Part shown: positions 6,000 through 8,238 of the stretch, in pieces
Layout: every line of letters begins with the position of its first letter
Numbering within the stretch: position 1 is the first letter of the stretch
NCBI GenBank assembly: GCA_964491375.1
Contig: CAZBGL010000220.1
Coordinates: 1-8,238, forward strand
Direction: 5' to 3'
DNA from: CAZBGL01 sp964491375
GTDB taxonomy: Bacteria; Desulfobacterota; Deferrisomatia; Deferrisomatales; Deferrisomataceae
Length of the DNA stretch: 8,238 nucleotides
The notes under the pieces: generated by a model
Databases searched by the model: none
What the model was told of the DNA's origin: nothing
The model's input: only the letters and a program-made list of their open reading frames with translations
Made by a program: the position numbers and the translations under genes

Positions 6000-6005
6000 T
6001 ATACT
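6000..6005 (+). promoter_or_regulatory. Possible -10 element upstream of the S41 peptidase
   Basis: TATACT at 6000-6005 differs from TATAAT by one base and lies about 60 bases before the peptidase start, in the 129-base gap after the HNH gene. No convincing -35 stands at 16-18 bases; TTGCTG (5972-5977) is 22 bases away. Weak call. Confidence 0.3.
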
Positions 6006-6052
6006 ACCTACCATCGCCGGGTGGACGCCGGCGAACTCCCTTGGATTCCGTC

Positions 6053-6057
6053 GGAGG
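6053..6057 (+). promoter_or_regulatory. Ribosome binding site fixing the GTG start of the S41 peptidase
   Basis: GGAGG lies 6 bases before GTG 6064. It supports the GTG start, which is followed at once by a typical signal peptide. Confidence 0.8.
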
Positions 6058-6063
6058 CACACT

Positions 6064-8238
6064 GTGAGGCACAAGCGACTGCTGACAGGAGCGGCGGCCG
6101 TGCTCCTGGCCCTCGGGTCGGTCGGGCTGGCGGGCTCCTTTCCGGGCTCCAAACCGGGAGGTCTGTTCCACGGGTTCGGCGACCCCTATCCCCGGATCGT
6201 GCGGCAGGTGTTCTACTACGTGCAGAAGAAATACGTGGATCCCGACCGGGCCGAGCCCCGCAAGCTGCTCCAGGGGGCGTTTGAGGCCCTGGAGAACCAG
6301 TACCCCGAGGTCCTGATCGGGGTGTCGGCCGACGGGGGGACGGCCACCGTGCAGGTGGACGAGGAACGAAAAACGTTCGACCTGCGGGGGGTCACGAACC
6401 TCACCAGGGCGGCCGACGTGCTCAACACGGTGCTCCGCTTCGTTTCGGTCCGCCTTGGCGACGACGTGGAGCGGCAGGACGTCTACTATTTCGCGCTCAA
6501 CGGCGCCCTCTCCAAGCTCGATCCCCACTCCAGCGTGTTCAGCCCCAAGCACTTCAAAGAGTTCATGATCGGCACCCGGGGAACCTTCGGCGGCATCGGG
6601 TTCGTGTTCGGAATCCGCGACGGCGAGATGACGATCATCACGCCCATCGAGGGCACCCCGGCCGACCGGGCAGGGCTGCGCAGCGGGGACAAGATCCTGT
6701 ACATCGACGGCGAGCCCACGATCAACATGCCGGTGGACGTGGCTGCCAACAAGATGCGGGGTGAGCCCGGAACCCAGGTCACCCTCACGATCTACCGGGA
6801 GGGATGGACCGAACCGAGGGCGATCACGTTCACCCGCGAGATCATCCACGTGGACAGCGTGGAAAGCTACGTGCTCGCCGGGGACGACGGGCCACCGGTC
6901 GTGTACGCGCGGGTGAAGAACTTCCAGAAGGACACGGTGGAGGAGCTCCGGAGGGCCATCTCCGAGGCGGAAGAGGAACACCCGGACCTGGCGGGGATCG
7001 TACTGGACCTGCGCAACAACCCCGGAGGGCTCCTGGAACAGGCCATCGCGGTGTCGGATGGGTTCCTGGACGAAGGCACCATCGTGAGCACCCGCGGGCC
7101 CGAGCGGGACGCCAACTCCCGGGCCGTGGCCAAGGACGACCGCCCCATCTCCAACCGGCCCCTGGTTGTGCTGGTGAATCAGGGAAGCGCTTCGGCCTCG
7201 GAGATCGTGTCCGGCGCCCTGAAGGCGTCGCGGGCCCTCCTGATCGGCCAGAAGACGTTTGGCAAGGGATCGGTCCAGAAGCTCTATCCGCTGACCGACG
7301 GGGGCGCCCTCAAGCTCACGGTGGCCCAGTACCTCACCCCGGGCGACGTGTCCATCCAGTCCATCGGCATCCAGCCGGACATCGCGGCCTACCCTGCACG
7401 GATCCGGGAAGGGCGGGTGCGGCTGGGCCCGCCGCCGTCCCACGTGGCCGAGGCCGAGCTGGAAAACGCGTTCCGGAGCTGGGGCAACGCCCGGGACCAG
7501 AAGCCTCGGGCCGAGATCCAATACCTGGAGCCCGAGCGGGACGAGGACGACGATCGGAGCTTTGCCGAGCTGAGCCGCGAGGAGAAGCTCGAGCGGATCG
7601 GTCGGGACTTCCACGTGAAGCTGGCCCGCCGCATCCTGGGGCAGACCCGGGGCAACAGCCGCAAGGCGCTGCTCGAGGCCGCCGACACGGTGGTGGCCCG
7701 GGTGAGGGCCGAGGAAGACGAGAAGATCCGCAGGGCCCTTGGAACCCTGGGAGTGGACTGGTCGGCCGGGCCGGCCGTGGCCGGGCCGTCGCTCCGGGTG
7801 GTTCCTGGCCCCGAGGTGACGGTGCGCCCGGGCGAGACGGCCGAGATCACGTTCACCGTGGAGAACCGGGGGGACGTCCCGGTCTTCCGGGTGTGGGGCC
7901 GGACCGATTCGGACAACCCCCTCCTTCGCAACCTGGACTTCCCGTTCGGCCGGATCGATCCCGGAGAGCGCCGGTCCTGGAGCGCGCGGGTGGAAGTGCC
8001 CAAGTCCGTGCCGGAGCGCTGGGACACGGTGAGCCTGAAGCTGCGCTGCGAGGGGAGCCAGCAGGCGGGAACCGGGGGGCTGGCCGTGCGGGTCCTTCCG
8101 GTCCCGAGGCCGGAGTTCGCCTACGCGTACCGGATGCGGGACGAAAACCCGGCCGATCCGGCGCGTTCGGGCGACGGCCGGCTGGAAGAAGGGGAACGGG
8201 TCCGCCTGGAGCTCCGGGTCTGGAACCGGGGGGCAGGG
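6064..8238 (+). CDS. Exported S41-family (C-terminal processing) serine peptidase, 3' partial
   Basis: The frame is open from GTG 6064 through the last base (725 codons visible). A signal peptide covers about residues 1-24 (Arg/Lys-rich start, AAAVLLAL core, LAGS). Next comes an S41 N-terminal helical region with DPHSSVFSP (153-161), a PDZ domain (about 170-255) with GTFGGIGF and GTPADRAGLRSGDKIL, then the protease core: GIVLDLRNNPGGLLEQA (311-327), the nucleophile Ser377 in GSASASE, Lys401 in FGKGSVQ and Gln405. These match the Ser/Lys/Gln sites of CtpA, CtpB and Prc. A charged helical linker (about 455-565) leads to an Ig-like/CARDB-like module (about 576-680: RPGETAEITFTVENRG, IDPGE) and the start of a second one (from about 684). 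This long build resembles the MXAN_5808-type peptidases I recall from Deltaproteobacteria. Such enzymes cleave envelope proteins, often at C-termini; the substrate here is unknown. The gene continues beyond the window. Confidence 0.93.
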   Translation, partial: MRHKRLLTGAAAVLLALGSVGLAGSFPGSKPGGLFHGFGDPYPRIVRQVFYYVQKKYVDPDRAEPRKLLQGAFEALENQYPEVLIGVSADGGTATVQVDEERKTFDLRGVTNLTRAADVLNTVLRFVSVRLGDDVERQDVYYFALNGALSKLDPHSSVFSPKHFKEFMIGTRGTFGGIGFVFGIRDGEMTIITPIEGTPADRAGLRSGDKILYIDGEPTINMPVDVAANKMRGEPGTQVTLTIYREGWTEPRAITFTREIIHVDSVESYVLAGDDGPPVVYARVKNFQKDTVEELRRAISEAEEEHPDLAGIVLDLRNNPGGLLEQAIAVSDGFLDEGTIVSTRGPERDANSRAVAKDDRPISNRPLVVLVNQGSASASEIVSGALKASRALLIGQKTFGKGSVQKLYPLTDGGALKLTVAQYLTPGDVSIQSIGIQPDIAAYPARIREGRVRLGPPPSHVAEAELENAFRSWGNARDQKPRAEIQYLEPERDEDDDRSFAELSREEKLERIGRDFHVKLARRILGQTRGNSRKALLEAADTVVARVRAEEDEKIRRALGTLGVDWSAGPAVAGPSLRVVPGPEVTVRPGETAEITFTVENRGDVPVFRVWGRTDSDNPLLRNLDFPFGRIDPGERRSWSARVEVPKSVPERWDTVSLKLRCEGSQQAGTGGLAVRVLPVPRPEFAYAYRMRDENPADPARSGDGRLEEGERVRLELRVWNRGAG

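Noticed and set aside
6004..7614. A 536-residue open frame on the minus strand opposite the S41 peptidase
   Set aside because: The + strand carries intact PDZ and S41 catalytic motifs with a signal peptide and Shine-Dalgarno. The antisense product has biased, motif-free composition.

Overview
The window is very GC-rich (about two-thirds G+C by eye) and densely coded on the + strand only. Three things point to a Gram-negative anaerobe of the Desulfobacterota (former Deltaproteobacteria) type: a c3/c7-type multiheme cytochrome, an MCE lipid-transport operon whose MCE protein carries a probable outer-membrane C-terminus, and a long S41 peptidase of a kind I associate with that group. This placement is inference from gene content; there is no rRNA to confirm it.

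Layout. (1) Positions 1-3169 hold three consecutive genes of an Mla/MCE retrograde-type lipid transporter: the end of an MlaE-family permease (cut by the window start), a complete MlaF-family ATPase, and an MlaD-family MCE protein of 578 residues. The MCE protein is much longer than E. coli MlaD. It has an N-terminal membrane anchor, an MCE domain, a long helical stretch, three tandem 34-residue repeats, and about 185 C-terminal residues rich in alternating beta strands. (2) Positions 3201-5113 hold two purine biosynthesis genes joined by an ATGA overlap. The first encodes only the IMP cyclohydrolase half of PurH; the second is PurD. No terminator separates them from the MCE operon, so they may be co-transcribed with it. 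(3) Positions 5208-5558 encode a small exported tetraheme class III cytochrome c, with a plausible promoter overlapping the purD stop and a strong hairpin terminator behind it. (4) Positions 5623-5934 encode a small HNH nuclease-like protein. (5) From 6064 to the window end runs an exported S41 (C-terminal processing) peptidase that starts with GTG and continues past the window, with a PDZ domain, a Ser/Lys catalytic pair and Ig-like/CARDB-like modules after the protease domain.

Working together: the permease and ATPase form the inner-membrane ABC core, and the MCE protein would be the periplasmic conduit. Its repeats and beta-rich end suggest a single chain that could reach the outer membrane. 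The purine genes are housekeeping. The cytochrome and the S41 peptidase are further envelope proteins, but nothing in the sequence ties them functionally to lipid transport. I found no phage, IS, CRISPR, tRNA or rRNA features. The least ordinary items are the MCE protein architecture, the PurH split, the compact tetraheme cytochrome, and the hairpin between a strong Shine-Dalgarno sequence and the HNH start.
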